From Pseudogymnoascus destructans (lineage: Eukaryota; Ascomycota; Leotiomycetes; Thelebolales; Thelebolaceae), in assembly GCF_001641265.1 (NCBI RefSeq), contig NW_020167526.1, positions 1,488,001 to 1,552,000 of the forward strand: a DNA stretch of 64,000 nt, in the 5' to 3' direction. This document shows positions 11,604-23,192 of the stretch, one piece after another. The position numbers and the translations under genes are program-made. The notes under the pieces were generated by a model. That model worked only from the letters and a program-made list of their open reading frames with translations. It was not told the DNA's origin and searched no databases. Within the stretch, counting starts at the first letter, position 1; every line of letters begins with the position of its first letter.

Positions 11604-12118
11604 ATGTCTTCCAACACCTCCCACCCCATCGGCCTCTCCATCCCCTCCCGCCCCCAACAACCCCTCTCCACAATCGACTCCGTCGACTCCGTCCTCAGCC
11701 TCACCCCAACCCGCACCTCCACCCCCCTCTCCCCCTTCGACACCCCCCCCCTTTCTCCCTCTCCCAACAACCCAACAAAGCCGACTCCAAATCCCACCTC
11801 AGCACCTACGAATCCGACCTCGAAGCCGGCTGCCCGACCGAGTACAAGACCAGCGGGCTCGCGCTCGCGCAGAAGAAATCGTCGGGTGGTGCCACTAACA
11901 AGGAGTGCACGGTATGGCCGGGCCAGAAGGCGTTGAAGGAGGCGAAGATGGCGGAGAAGAGGAGGACGGAGTGCTGGAACCCGATGAGGGGGTTGGAGTC
12001 GCGCACGAAGTTCTGGGTGAAGATCGCGATTGGGGCGGTGATTGTGGGGTTGGCGGTTGGGGTTGGGTTGGGGATCACGAGGGCGGTGCATGGGGGTGTT
12101 TGGCATCAGGATTCGTGA
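11604..12118 (+). CDS. Small single-pass membrane protein; apparent 1-nt frameshift at a C run
   Basis: Probably one gene of about 170 residues, of unrecognised family. The N-terminal part starts at ATG 11604 and is Ser/Thr/Pro-rich (STIDSVDSVLSLTPTRTS, then FDTPPLSP). The C-terminal part, in another frame, has KSHLSTYESDLEAG, a charged Cys-containing segment, and a C-terminal membrane helix (VKIAIGAVIVGLAVGVGLGI) before a short tail, stop at 12116-12118. The frames differ by one base across a run of nine C (11743-11751), with no usable GT-AG intron between them. A homopolymer sequencing error or a real frameshift is therefore likely. If intact, it would be a tail-anchored or type II membrane protein. 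Confidence 0.5.
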
Positions 12119-13493
12119 GAGGTGGTGAGTTGGACTCGTCCTGTTGTTGCTGGCGCCGTGCTGACTTGGTGTCCCTAGTTGATTGATCGCCTTGCCTGAC
12201 CAAGACTGGCGTCGACCGACCTCCTCACACTCCTCGGTATCACCTGCGAACCAACCACTCGCAGACTTCGTTGTATATATTGCTTGGCCTTCTCGGCGTT
12301 CCCATCGCAGGGCGTTGTCGGATATTTCCTACCTGCGCCTCCCACCGTCTGTCGCTCACGGTCGATTCCACCGTCCACACAAATCCCTTCCAATCCACCA
12401 TCGTCGACTCCTGTTCATATAAACCCTTCAATCACTGCCATCTCCTGTCGCAAGGAACGCATACCCTTCTGTTGTATCGTCGCTTACCCGCCGTCAGACA
12501 CAACTGCATCGCTGGTCGGAGAAGAAAACATGGGAGACGCGGATAATAATCACTTCACTTCTTTTCTTTGAAGCTTTGAGGGATGGAGTGGAAAGGATGC
12601 CGACAGACTGGCTTCTGCTGGGCTTACTTACTGAGGTGCTGGATAATGAATGAAATGAATCGAACCTTACTATCTCACCCACCACCTTACCGTGACGTTC
12701 CTCATCCCCCATCCCCCATCGTCCATGTTCGTGCCCGTATGTCCTCACTCCCACGCCTCAGGCGGCATCCTGTATCGTCAAAGGACAACACAAGTCATCG
12801 ATAAATCACACCGTAAACCCCACCATCAGTAGCATCCAACAACTGGCGCTGGAGGGGCGGTCACCGTACTATATAACCCCTCTGACAAATCAAGTAAACA
12901 GGGCTGTCGATCTCGGATGCCTCGGACTTTGTTTTGGGGTGGCTTTCACAAATACATGTGCTATGCATGACGCCCAGAAATCAAACTTATGTCTCCACCC
13001 TTATAAAAATCGTGCATATGTATGGTTCAGTTCAGTTTTAATGTCTTTTAAGTGTGTGTTATATGTTCTAGAACTGTCTTTTGTTAAGGTTTGTAGGGGG
13101 ATTACTGGGTTTGTGATTCAGAAAGGATTTCTCATTGGGATGGTTGGTAGTCACGTGGTTTTATGATTAGATAGACACGTGATGGGGAGTTCGGCTTTGA
13201 GATGGAGATGTAGGGTCTAGGGGAGCAGGGGAAGTGAAATAATGGGGTAAGTTGACGCGTGGAGAGGAAGATAAGAGGGACAAGGATAGAAGAGAGATAC
13301 GAGGCTGGAACGAAAGTATCTGTTGGTGCAATTGTGTCACTTTCACCAGCGAGGTTGTCCCAGCGCCGCCTCTTCATCTACCTATATGCCTCCCGTCACA
13401 GATATGTATAACTTCCAACACCATTCGCATAGCTATAGTATAGTACTAATCGAAGATTATGTAGAAGCATAAATCGCAGCAACGCCAAGTTTA
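12119..13493. other. Intergenic
   Basis: Nothing supported. Short ORFs on both strands lack domains and consistent splice signals. Confidence 0.55.
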
Positions 13494-15309
13494 TTACAAC
13501 AGATAGCGATAATCGGGGCTCAAATCCTATTCAAAAAAATGTTAGCATCGGGTCAAGACCACCAAACATGCGCGTCCACCCGCTCACCCCAGCGTCCACT
13601 CCACGCCGTGATCGGACAACCAGACGACACCTCTTAAACCTCTTAAGTGAATGGGAAAGAGAGAAAAGGAAGAAGGGAAAAAAAGGAACTCACCCCCAGC
13701 TCCGCCTTCTCATCCTCGGTCAACATCGACGTCCCAACCGCCTTATCCCTCTTCCGGTTCTCATACACGACCGCAACGGCGTACGCGCAGCACGCCGCGG
13801 CGCTGAGACAGATGAAGCCGATGCAGATGCTATACCCATTGCGGTAGTGGTTCTTCTTATCTGAATCGAGGAAACTGTACGTCGCGATGATGCCGCCGAT
13901 ATTACCAAAGCCAACCTGCCACGCCGTGCCGACGGCGCGCCGGTGGTGCCCGCCGAGATTCATGTTGAACCAGCACACGATGACGGGCATGGCGGAGTAG
14001 GTGCCCATGGCGATCAGGAAGAGCGCGCTGTACTGCGCCATGACGTTGTTGTGGATGCTGAAGAGCATTGCGAAGCCCACCATCGAGACGCACATTGGCA
14101 GAAGGCAGAAGGCGAAGCGGTGGCCGGTGCGGTCACTGAACCAGGCTACGATCATGGAGAAGCCGAATGCAGCAGCCCAGGGAGGAACGGAGCGCAGCTG
14201 CGTCTGGATGGGGCTGTAGTTCAAGCTGGAGATGATGGCGGGTGCGAAGAAGGCGTACGAGTAGGCTGGGACGATCAGCCCGAAGTACATGATTCCGCCG
14301 ATGTAGATCTTGTAGTCCTTGAAGACGCGTCCAACGTCGCGGAGGGTGATGCTGCGCTCCGCCGCCGAGCGGCCCTGGTCGACGCGCAGACGGCCGATGA
14401 CGTACGCGCGCTCGTCTTCGGTGAGCCACTTGGCGTTCTCGGGGAAGGAGGGGAGCATGAAGAAGAACATGATGGCGACGACGCAGGTCAGCACGCCCTC
14501 GAGGATGAAGATCCAGCGCCACCCGCGGTAGCCGCTCAGCATGTCCATTTTGCCGATTGCGGAGGCGAGGAGGCCAGCGAAGCCGCCGGCGAGGGTGGTG
14601 GAGGAGAAGAAGAAGGAGTACCGGCGCTGCGCTTCGGTGCGCTTGTACCAGAGTCCGATGAGGAAGAAGCAGCCGGGGAACATGCCAGCTTCCATCATGC
14701 CGAGGAAGAAGCGCGTGGCGAGGAGGCCGGAGTAGTTTTGTACGAGGCCCTGGCAGATGGAGACGAGGCCGAAGGTGAACATACAGCCCGAGAGCCAGAC
14801 ATGCGGGCGCAGTTTCTTGAGCAGGATGTTGGCCGGGATCTCGAAGAAGATGTACGGCACGAAGAAGATTGTGAGGGCGGTGTTGTATTTGACGCTCGAC
14901 GTCTTGCCGGTCACGTCGATGAGGTGGAGGTCTTCGACCAGCCCGAAGGATTTCGCATTGGCGATATTCACTCTGTCGAGGAAGGCAAGGAGGTATAGCA
15001 CGCAGAGACACGGAATGACCCTCATGTCGACCCTGCGCATCAGGGCCGCCTCGGTCGTATGCGGTGGGCACACGGCGGGCGCGTTGGCGTCGACGACATC
15101 GTTGCCCTGCGCGTCCTTGTTGGCGTAGAACGTCTTCTCGCCCAGAACACCAGCATCGTCAATTACCGACGGAATAGGCGATTCGGTCTCTGCATTCGCT
15201 GCGGCCTCTACGGAATCAGTCAGTGGTTGATCGCTTCAAAGACGTCGGCTCAATGAGCCGATGGCCGGATGGGAGCGGGCTACCAACTCTTATCACCGAA
15301 CCCGAACAT
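13494..15309 (-). CDS. MFS permease, anion:cation symporter (Dal5/Tna1-like) family
   Basis: Twelve-helix plasma-membrane transporter, modelled at 532 residues. Family features are FLDRVNIANAKSFGL in helix 1, FFVPYIFFEIPAN, the RFFLGMMEAGMFPG segment, and the closing SPDYRYLL typical of Dal5-like proteins. Three exons were inferred. Exon 1, 15309-15284 (MFGFGDKS), joins across a 50-nt intron to 15233-13694. A 167-nt intron (GTGAGT donor, TGCTAAC branch, GAATAG acceptor) then leads to 13526-13494. The first exon is less certain because its donor GTAGCC is unusual, but the upstream frame has no other ATG before a stop. Relatives carry allantoate, nicotinate, biotin, pantothenate or dipeptides; the substrate here is unknown. 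Confidence 0.88.
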
Positions 15310-16214
15310 GTTCTCTTTCTTCCCTCAGAATGCGCAAAACTCTACTTCGTATACTACCAAGGAATCAAGGAAGAAGAAAAGAAGTCCAAGCCGACACCTT
15401 CCTGCAGGAGTTGGTAGCTGGGCACTCGCGAAAACGCACGAGGATCTGCAAAAGCCCTACCCCACTGGCCGATCCGGGTCCGAGTTAAGTAGGTCCCCCC
15501 TTGACCGCCATGACACAGAACGCGGGGCAGCACACATGGCACAGCGCCGAACACCGCCTGCATTACACCAGGCCCGCAGCGCGCCACAATGACGCCGCCG
15601 CTGGCGCGGCGGCGTCCGATGGGGTGGTGGGACAGTGGAAGGACCGCCCGCCCAATCCGCGTCGGTCTAGCCGGTGCGTGGTCCTTGGTAGTGGTGGTGG
15701 GGATTCCGGGATTCGGAGATGGGTGATTGGGGCGGGGTCAGGCCAGAATGCGGGGAGGGTGCTGTTACCGGTGGTCGTACCGCGGCCTACCGCCCCACCA
15801 ACGTGCGTCCAGTGGACATTGCATCACCCAAAAACTGGCACGATCGGTCACTGGTCCCCTACTCCTTCAGTACGAAAGCACGATGATACTGATAACCTGG
15901 GATCCAAGGGAGCTAGAAACGGGGAAAGTTGAACGAACCATCTTGACAAAAACAACTGGCCTGGCACCTGTCTGTGCGGCTATACCGAGGCCACCACCGT
16001 CAATCCCGATAAGCTCGCGAGATTCAGATCTGGCCATAGTGCGGGGTCAGGCTGAAGCATTTTTGGAGAAAAGCTAACCTGCTTGTGGATGAAACGGGAC
16101 GACCCCCCACCAAACAAATTTAGTAGAATAATGTATATAAAACCTATATAGATCGTTTAATTCTCATTTATCGATGTTTTTGCTACTTCTATCGCGTGAT
16201 GGTGGGGGGCATAT
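15310..16214. other. Intergenic between the permease start and the ornithine aminotransferase 3' end
   Basis: Nothing supported. GC-rich in the middle, with a small CGCCGC...GCGGCG inverted repeat near 15590-15612. Confidence 0.5.
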
Positions 16215-17606
16215 CTAATCGTCAAGGTGGATCTTGACATTCCTATCCGCCGCCGGGATAACCTCATCCTCTTTCTCCCCCTTCAGCGTCGGCAGCTCCT
16301 GCATAGCCTCCCTAATAATCCCCAACGCCTTCTGCATATCCTCTTCGGAAATCACCAACGGCGGCGCAAACCGAATGATATTCTCATGCGTCGGCTTCGC
16401 CAACAGTCCCTTACTCTTCATCAGCATACACAGATCCCACGCCGTGTGCCCGCCCGTATGCGCCTCATCGATGATAATCGCATTCAGCAGCCCCCTCCCC
16501 CTAACCAACTTCACCATCGGCGAATCAATCGCCCTCAGCCCCTTCCTGAGCACCTCACCCAGCTTCTCGGCGCGCGCAGTCAGCCCCTCCTCCTCCATCA
16601 CCTCGAGCGCACGCATCGACACCGCGCAACCCAGCGGGTTGCCGCCGTACGTCGATCCGTGCGTCCCAGGCTCGACGGTCAACATGATCTCAGACCGCCC
16701 AAGCACGCAGGCTACGGGGTACATGCCCCCCGAGAGCGCCTTGCCCAGCGTCACAAGGTCGGGCGTGATGTTCGACCACTCGCTGCACAGCATGCGGCCC
16801 GTGCGTCCGATGCCCGTCTGGATCTCGTCGATGATGAGGAGGACGTTGTGTTGCTTGCACAGCGCGTGCACGCGGGTTAGGTAATCGTCATCTGGGACGA
16901 CGACACCGGCCTCGCCCTGGATGGGCTCGAGGAGGATGGCGGCGGTCTCCTTGCCGTGCACGGCGAGCACGTCCTCGATGTCTTGGACGTTGTTGTAGCG
17001 GATCTCCTTGCCGGTGGTGGGGTTCACGGCGCCGATGTTGGGCACGTAGGGCCCGTAGTTGGTGCGGGAGTCGGGGTCGGTGGAGAGGGTGATGGCGCCC
17101 AGCGTGCGGCCGTGGAAGTTGTCCGCGGCGGCGAAGATGAGTGCCTTGTCTTGTGGGATGCCCTTGGACTTATAACCCCACTTGCGCGCGATCTTGAGCG
17201 CGGTCTCAACGGCCTCTGCGCCGGTGTTGACGGGGAGCACCATGTCGTACCCGAAGACGTCCTTCATCTTCTCGGCCCATTTGGGGAAGACGTCGTTGTA
17301 GAAGGCGCGCGAGGTGAGGGTGAGGCGCTGGGCCTGGTCGCAGAGCGCCTTCACCAGCTCGGGGTGGCAGTGGCCCTGGTTCACGGCGCTGTATGCGGAT
17401 AGGAAGTCTAGGTAGTGCTTTCCCTCCGGGTCCCAGACGTCAGAGCCGCTAGCGCGCGCAAAGACGATGGGGAGCGGGTGGTAGTTGTGTGCGGCGTACT
17501 TGCCCTCTGCCTCGATGGCGCTGGCGCTGGATGTGGCATGGTATTGGCCGGTCAGCTTCGCAGCGGCCTGGCCTTTACCAGCAAGTCCATCTGCATGAGG
17601 AGCCAT
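16215..17606 (-). CDS. otaA: Ornithine aminotransferase
   Basis: PLP enzyme converting ornithine and 2-oxoglutarate to glutamate-5-semialdehyde and glutamate, linking arginine breakdown to proline and glutamate. A single uninterrupted reading frame of 463 residues, close to the usual 440-470. Class III aminotransferase motifs are FLSAYSAVNQGHCHPE near residue 70, NTGAEAVETALKIARKWG, D260 in LLIIDEIQTGIGRTG, and the Schiff-base lysine at about K289 in LVTLGKALSGGMYP. No mitochondrial presequence is evident, consistent with cytosolic fungal CAR2/OtaA. It is divergent from the gpi10 gene across an E-box-rich promoter. The short charged C-terminal tail after TLKGEKE is probably lineage specific. 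Confidence 0.95.
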   Translation of the reverse strand: MAPHADGLAGKGQAAAKLTGQYHATSSASAIEAEGKYAAHNYHPLPIVFARASGSDVWDPEGKHYLDFLSAYSAVNQGHCHPELVKALCDQAQRLTLTSRAFYNDVFPKWAEKMKDVFGYDMVLPVNTGAEAVETALKIARKWGYKSKGIPQDKALIFAAADNFHGRTLGAITLSTDPDSRTNYGPYVPNIGAVNPTTGKEIRYNNVQDIEDVLAVHGKETAAILLEPIQGEAGVVVPDDDYLTRVHALCKQHNVLLIIDEIQTGIGRTGRMLCSEWSNITPDLVTLGKALSGGMYPVACVLGRSEIMLTVEPGTHGSTYGGNPLGCAVSMRALEVMEEEGLTARAEKLGEVLRKGLRAIDSPMVKLVRGRGLLNAIIIDEAHTGGHTAWDLCMLMKSKGLLAKPTHENIIRFAPPLVISEEDMQKALGIIREAMQELPTLKGEKEDEVIPAADRNVKIHLDD

Positions 17607-18589
17607 ACTGGATATTGGTTGGGGGGTAGTGGTAGGTATGTATGAATGAGAGGGTATTCGAAGTAGTAGAATATTAGAGTTGTTCGCGTTGAGTGTCCTG
17701 TGGAACGGTATTCACTGGAGGGAATGGTCTGTTTGGGGTAATAATGAGGGGGGGAAGTGGGATGAGAAAAAGGGGGGGGGAGGGAGCCAACCTATATAGC
17801 CTATATAGTCAAGACAAACGCTTCGCGGAATGTAAAACAATGGTAATGGAAGACGGCAAAGACGCCGAAGACCCCTCACCTTTTCACAGACGTTACACGG
17901 GGGGTAATTGGACATTGTGGGCGTGACCGGGGGCGCAAGTTCTGATCGAGTTGGTGAAAATCGTTCAGACTTGCCTATAGGGAATTATCATCGTGTGTAA
18001 CTGCACATAGGGGAAAATGGCTGGCTGGAGAGGCGGATGTGGTGGGATGTGGTGGATGTGGTGGATGTCGATGACGAGACAAGAGACGGATGAGACGAGT
18101 TTAGACCAGTAGAAGAGGAGCTAAGACATGGAATGACTAAGAATGGAGTTTGATTGGCTGACAAGGGGTAACTTAAGATAGGCTGATTGGACTGATTGGA
18201 TAGTGGGTCAAGGCACGTGATTGTGGAACCAGAACCACCAGAACTTCAGTCATGTGACCTGGCATGAGTTAGAAGTCACATGACTGAAGTTATAATAGTC
18301 ATGTGACTATTACAACATCAATTATTAATCTACAGTCACATGACTACCAACTTTATAGTCACGTGTAACTCCCTCCACCCTTCCCCAACTTACTCTCTCC
18401 TCTCTCCTTTCCCCTCTCTCCTCCTCCTCTCTAACACCCTCACCAAGCCCACGTGCCTCACGTTCCCCCAGTGCCTGTCATCCCCCCAAAAAGCAAATCA
18501 TGAATTGAAAATATAATAATAATCCATCCTCTCCTTCTCTCTCTGTACATTTTACCTCTGTTTCTCTGTGCTCTGTATCCTCCGCAGAC
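17607..18589. other. Divergent promoter region, ornithine aminotransferase / gpi10
   Basis: No gene. The left half has short gatgtggtg repeats (about 18035-18068); the right half holds the E-box cluster listed separately, followed by a CT-rich tract (18370-18440) typical of fungal core promoters. Confidence 0.65.
18214..18455. promoter_or_regulatory. Cluster of seven E-box (CACGTG/CACATG) motifs
   Basis: CACGTG occurs at 18214, 18360 and 18450; CACATG or its complement CATGTG at 18251, 18277, 18300 and 18337. Most are embedded in GTCAC(A/G)TGAC-like palindromes. These are binding sites for bHLH factors such as Cbf1- and SREBP-type regulators. The positions upstream of both divergent genes are seen; factor identity is inference. 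Confidence 0.55.
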
Positions 18590-20755
18590 ATGAGCACTTC
18601 TGCGAAACCCTCGCCCGTGCCTGCTGCTGCAGAGGCTGCTGCTACAGACGCCGCTGCTACAGACGCCGCTGCTGTCCCTCGTCGAGATGACGATGTGCGC
18701 AGCAAGCTGGCCATACGTAAGGCATACCACACGGCCTACTATGAATACCAGCGCAGAGACATGATGTACCTCCTCATCATCCTGCGCTTCATAAATGCCA
18801 TCACCATCCGCACCTTCTTCCAACCAGACGAGTACTTCCAGTCTCTCGAGCCAGCATGGGAGATGGCATTCGGCGCGTCCAGCGGCGCGGCCAGCGGAGC
18901 ATGGATCACCTGGGTGCGTATCTCATCCTCTACCCCCTCCAACTATGGCTGAGATATGTAGGAATGGCACCACCAGCTTCGCTCATCTCTGCACCCCGCC
19001 ATCTTCGCCCTGCTCTACTTTGTAGCTGACCGCGCCATGGGCGTGATGAGCATGTACCCGCAATTTAAAGCCATTATCTTGGCGTACCTCCCCAGAGTGT
19101 TCCAGGGGCTTGTTGCCGCCGTAGGGGACTACTACACCTGGCAGCTGGCCGAGAAGGTCTATGGGCAAGGAAGCAATGCGGCTTTTACCACGGTATGTCT
19201 TGACTTTGTACCATGTCACGAGACGCAGGCTAACAAATCATGTAGCTACTCATCACCGCCTTGAGCCCATGGCAGTGGTTCTGCTCTACCAGGACGCTCT
19301 CCAATTCTCTGGAGACAGTCCTGACCATCGTTGCTCTCTACCATTGGCCTTGGGCCCTATATGGCGACAGCAGCGCACCAAGGAAGGCGTCTCCAGATGC
19401 AGCTGAGGCCCACAAGGCCACTACTAGCTCGCCGGAGTCTCAGATCTTCAAGACACATGCAGATGTCAACAGGTAGGATAGATCAGACCGCCGCATTCTG
19501 AGTATAGCTAACGTCTCAGTCTTCGTATTTGCCTTTTCTTGGCAGGCATTGCCTGTCTTCTCAGGCCCACGAACCTGTTCATCTGGGCCTCAATCGTAAC
19601 CGTATCTGTCAGCCGGTTGGGACTTACCGGCACCTCACCCGCCAAGTTCTCTGACTTCCTGATAATACTACGCGAAACTGTCATTTGCGGGTAAGTCATC
19701 TATCTCACTCTACGAGAATACACGTTAACCCTTACAGTGCACTTGCCCTCTCCATCTCCGCCGCCTCGGACTACTACTATTTCGGAGTGTGGACCTTCCC
19801 ACCTTACCAATGGCTCTACTTCAACATCACCAAGTCCCTAGCCGTCTTCTACGGCACAAACCGCTGGGACTACTACCTCACCGAGGGCCTCCCCCTACTT
19901 CTCACCACCTGCGTCCCATTCACCCTCATCGCCTTCGTCTCCTCCACATCTATCGGAACCGACGGGGCATCCGTCAGCAACATCCGCTTCCAATTCACCT
20001 TCACGGCCCTCACCACCATCGCCACCCTCTCTCTAATCTCCCACAAAGAAGTCCGCTTCATCTACCCCCTCCTCCCCCTCCTCCACATCCTCTCCGCCCC
20101 GCACATCCTCTCCTTCTTCTCCCGCCCCGCCCCCGCCTCCACCCCCTCAGTCTCAACCTTCGCCATCCCCCCCTCCCCCACCCTCCGCCGCACCACCCTC
20201 CTCGGCGCCCTCATCGCCCTCAACATCTCCCTCGCCTTCTACACTACCTTAATCCACCAACGCGGCGTCCTCGACGTCCTTTCCTTCCTCCGCTACGACT
20301 ACGAAGCCACCCACCTCACCGAGCGCGGCCTCTTCATCCCCACCACCGCCGATGACGCCCCATTCGCTGCGTTCCTCATGCCCTGCCACTCTACGCCGTG
20401 GCGCTCGCACCTCGTTCACCCGACGCTGAATGCCTGGGCGCTGACCTGCGAGCCGCCTCTTGATATCCCAGCTGGTACGCCGGAGCGCGAGGCGTATCGC
20501 GATGAGGCGGATAGGTTCTTCGATAATCCGAAGGGGTTTTTGAGTCGCGAGGTGGGGAGCAGGGAGAAGCCGTGGCCGCAGTATGTGGTTGGGTTTGAGG
20601 GGATTGAGGGGGTGCTGGTGGAGTGGCATGAGGAGACGGGGAGTCAGTATGAGGTGGTGAGGAAGTGGAGTGGGTTTAATAGCCATTGGATTGATGATGA
20701 GAGAAGGCAGGGACGGGTTGTGGTGTGGGAGTTTAAGGAGAGGGTTAAGGCTTAG
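18590..20755 (+). CDS. gpi10: GPI mannosyltransferase 3 (PIG-B/Gpi10, GT22)
   Basis: ER multi-pass enzyme that adds the third mannose to the GPI-anchor core using dolichol-phosphate mannose. The diagnostic first luminal loop is present: RTFFQPDEYFQSLEPAW, with the PDE acidic pair. Later segments include WHHQLRS, a SPWQWFC helix region and SHKEVRFIYPLLPLLHI. Five exons were inferred with clean GT-AG junctions: 18590-18913, 18962-19192, 19246-19472, 19520-19690 and 19738-20755, giving 656 residues. Introns are 47-53 nt, several with a ctaac branch site. The N-terminus has an Ala-rich repeat (ATDAA units) before the first helix. The C-terminal 150 residues are soluble and switch from C-ending to G-ending codons. 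Confidence 0.92.
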
Positions 20756-21252
20756 GTTGGAGAGATGGGGGTTGGAAAGAGCTCGCTGTGATGGGGATGT
20801 TTGTATTATATTTGTGTTATATATAGAGGATATTGAGTTGGATTAATTTTATCTACCCCTGTATAGTTCAACTTGTTGCTGTGGAGATCTACTACAACGT
20901 CTCACCAGAAGTGCACTCACCTTGATATGCTTTCCGCGACAGTTCACCAGATATGGGTTCTAAGGATCCGGCTGGGCTATCCACCCCACCGCAGAAAGGC
21001 CGAGATCTGCGTCATCCCCTACTGCCATTGGCATCACATCTATTCTTTCTCACCACTCTTTTCTCACCGTCTTTTCTCTCTACCCCTTCTCCCTTCTCGC
21101 TACCTCCCAACTTTCGCATATCCCCTAAATAATATCAGCCGATTCTACTTCGACGCCCAGGCTGTTTATTCACCTACTGTGAAATACCTAGCAGCCATTT
21201 CTCAATCACAAACCAAGATCAATTGAACCCAAGCCACGCCCGCAATATATAC
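20756..21252. other. Intergenic
   Basis: Nothing supported; contains a pyrimidine-rich stretch (21040-21110) that may be the promoter of the repeat gene downstream. Confidence 0.5.
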
Positions 21253-22312
21253 ATGGCCCCAACGCGCCCCGCCGCCACGAACGGCCCTACCCCCAAGTCC
21301 GCGCCAACCACGCAGAATAACGGCATTTAGAAGTCCTCAAGGCCTGCTGAGCAGCAACTCTACGTCGTCTCGCGCGAAACAAATGACCCCGAAGGCGTCC
21401 ACGATAACCATGAGATCGTCGGCACCTACAAGACGCTCGCGGCAGCCAATGCGGCCGCGCGCGATGATCTGATTAAGGGGTGGGGACGCGAGTATTTCGA
21501 TACGTACGACGTAAGTGAAGTGGATGGCATGGTTTATGTTACTGCTGCTTGCCCCGATGGGGGGGAGATGGTCGTGATGGTTGAGAAGTCGGGGGTGAGG
21601 AAGGAGACCGCACCGCCAAAGGCTGTCGAACAGCAATCCTACGTCGTCCTGCGCCGATCTAATACTGACGAAGTTAAACACATTCTTGGACCCTCTGAGA
21701 TCGTTGGCAACTACCAGACCCTCGCGGATGCCAATGCCGCTGCGCGAGACTATTTTATCAAAGGGCCGGGACGCGAGTACTTCAAGATATGCGAGGTGAA
21801 GGAGGTGAATGGCATGGTGCATGCTTACGCCAGGAGCCACGATGGGTACCAGGACGTGGTCGTGATCGTTCATAAGAATACAGCGTCTCCATCGAAAGTT
21901 ACCGCGCCGCTGAATCCTAGGTACTTGCGATACGCTCGCTGCTGCCAATGAGGTTGCGCGAAACAATATGATTGAGAAGTGGGGAAGGGACTACTTATAG
22001 AAATTCGAGGTAATGGAGATTGGTGGGATGGTACGCGTCGATGCCATATGCTCCGATGGAGAGGGCACGTATGTGCGCGTCGATAAGGCCGAGGTGAAGA
22101 ATACGGCGATCAAGGGGACATACTTGTGGCTTGCGATGGCAAATGAGGCTGCGCGGGAATATCCGGAGCAGGAGTGGGATATAGACCTCTTTGAGGAGTA
22201 TACGGAGACGGTGCACAATGGGATGGTGGCTATTAAGACGAGATGTGGTGAGGAATTGGGGGAGATGGAGGAGGAGTTGGAGGACTCCATGAGTGAGTCT
22301 GATGATGAGTGA
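21253..22312 (+). pseudogene. Broken gene encoding four tandem ~75-residue repeats of unknown family
   Basis: Conceptual translation shows up to four copies of one domain. Each has YVV or equivalent, a GxYxTLAxANxAAR helix-like core, GREYF, and a final strand pair (VDGMVYVTAACPDG, VNGMVHAYARSHDG, IGGMVRVDAICSDG, VHNGMVAIKTRC). Copies begin near 21353, 21640, 21920 and 22110. The frame is broken three times: TAG at 21328-21330, a frameshift near 21915-21930 just after the second repeat, and TAG at 21998-22000. It ends in an acidic tail at TGA 22310-22312. No splice pair that I could find removes these lesions. I do not recognise the family or a function. The repeats remain highly similar, so inactivation looks recent. 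Confidence 0.6.
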
Positions 22313-22583
22313 CTGAACAACTAGGGCTTTGGAGCGGAGCGTTTGTTGGATAGGCCTTCTTCAGATGTAGTTTTACTCATACCCCTTTAATATTACGATA
22401 ATATTCTCCCCAATGAACTCACGGCAAGATTCTCGCCGACGAAGACCTTTTTAGCGATAGCATAACAGTCCTCTTCTTTGGAAAGGAGGCGCTACGTTCT
22501 GTGAGGCATTTCACACCAAAAACTAAGTCTTATTACACATACAAATACATAATCCATAAAAAATCACCATCTCCCAAGACATT

Positions 22584-23192
22584 CTACCTGTCCTTAAGCT
22601 CGTCCAGGACCGGCTTTAGCCGTTGGAGAGTCTCCCTAGCGCTGTGCTGGAACCCAGCTATCTACTATTAGCATATATTAAACATCGCAATTAGTGATCA
22701 AACCTACAGTCGGCCGTCCCATCAAGGGTAATAGCATGTGTCACGCCCCACGTATGAAGAGTCGCTGGGCTGTTGCCCTTGGCATCCGATCGCCCGACAA
22801 GATCCTGAGGTATTTCAAGTCGAGGGTAAGGTGATAATTCCAAGTAGTAACTGTTTAGCTCCTAAAGAAATGACCACAAGGTGAATCTACATACTACGTG
22901 CGAAATGGTGCGTATCGTGGTGGAACTCTAGCGGGAGAAGCTCCGGGTCTTGCAGAGTGGAACCATCGCCTTGCAACGTCTTGTTTGTTTGGAAAGCCTG
23001 GCTGAACTCGGGATCGAACATGACATATGCACTACCTGGGTCTCCGAGCCAGACTTCGACCGGGCGAGCGACGGGTGTTCCTTGAGGGCTCATAGTAACG
23101 AGCCGCGCGGTTGCGCTATGGTGGGAGCGCTGGATGGCTGCTTTGCTGAACGATCGAGTAAATACACGTGCTTGAGGTAGAATACGGAACAT
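22584..23192 (-). CDS. Conserved hypothetical protein with mitochondrial-type N-terminus
   Basis: Modelled at 172 residues from three exons: 23192-22891, 22850-22708 and 22657-22584. The total is in phase and ends TAG. The first 30 residues (MFRILPQARVFTRSFSKAA and onward) are Arg/Ser-rich with no acidic residues, as in mitochondrial presequences. The body has EVWLGDPGSAYVMFDPEFSQ, LPLEFHHDTHHFARS, YYLELSPYPRLEIPQDL and ends GFQHSARETLQRL...LDELKDR. I recognise no domain. Intron 1 (40 nt) is unusually short, and alternative donors (GTAGTA, GTATGT) lie within 10 nt, so that junction is the weakest part. Intron 2 has a good GTAGGT donor. Confidence 0.6.

Noticed and set aside
13943..14998. 351-codon plus-strand frame
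   Set aside because: Antisense shadow of the Dal5-type permease, whose frame has clear family motifs.
21253..22312. Hidden introns to rescue the four-repeat gene
   Set aside because: The tag at 21328 and 21998 resembles acceptors, but available donors give introns that are too short or joins that hit further stops.
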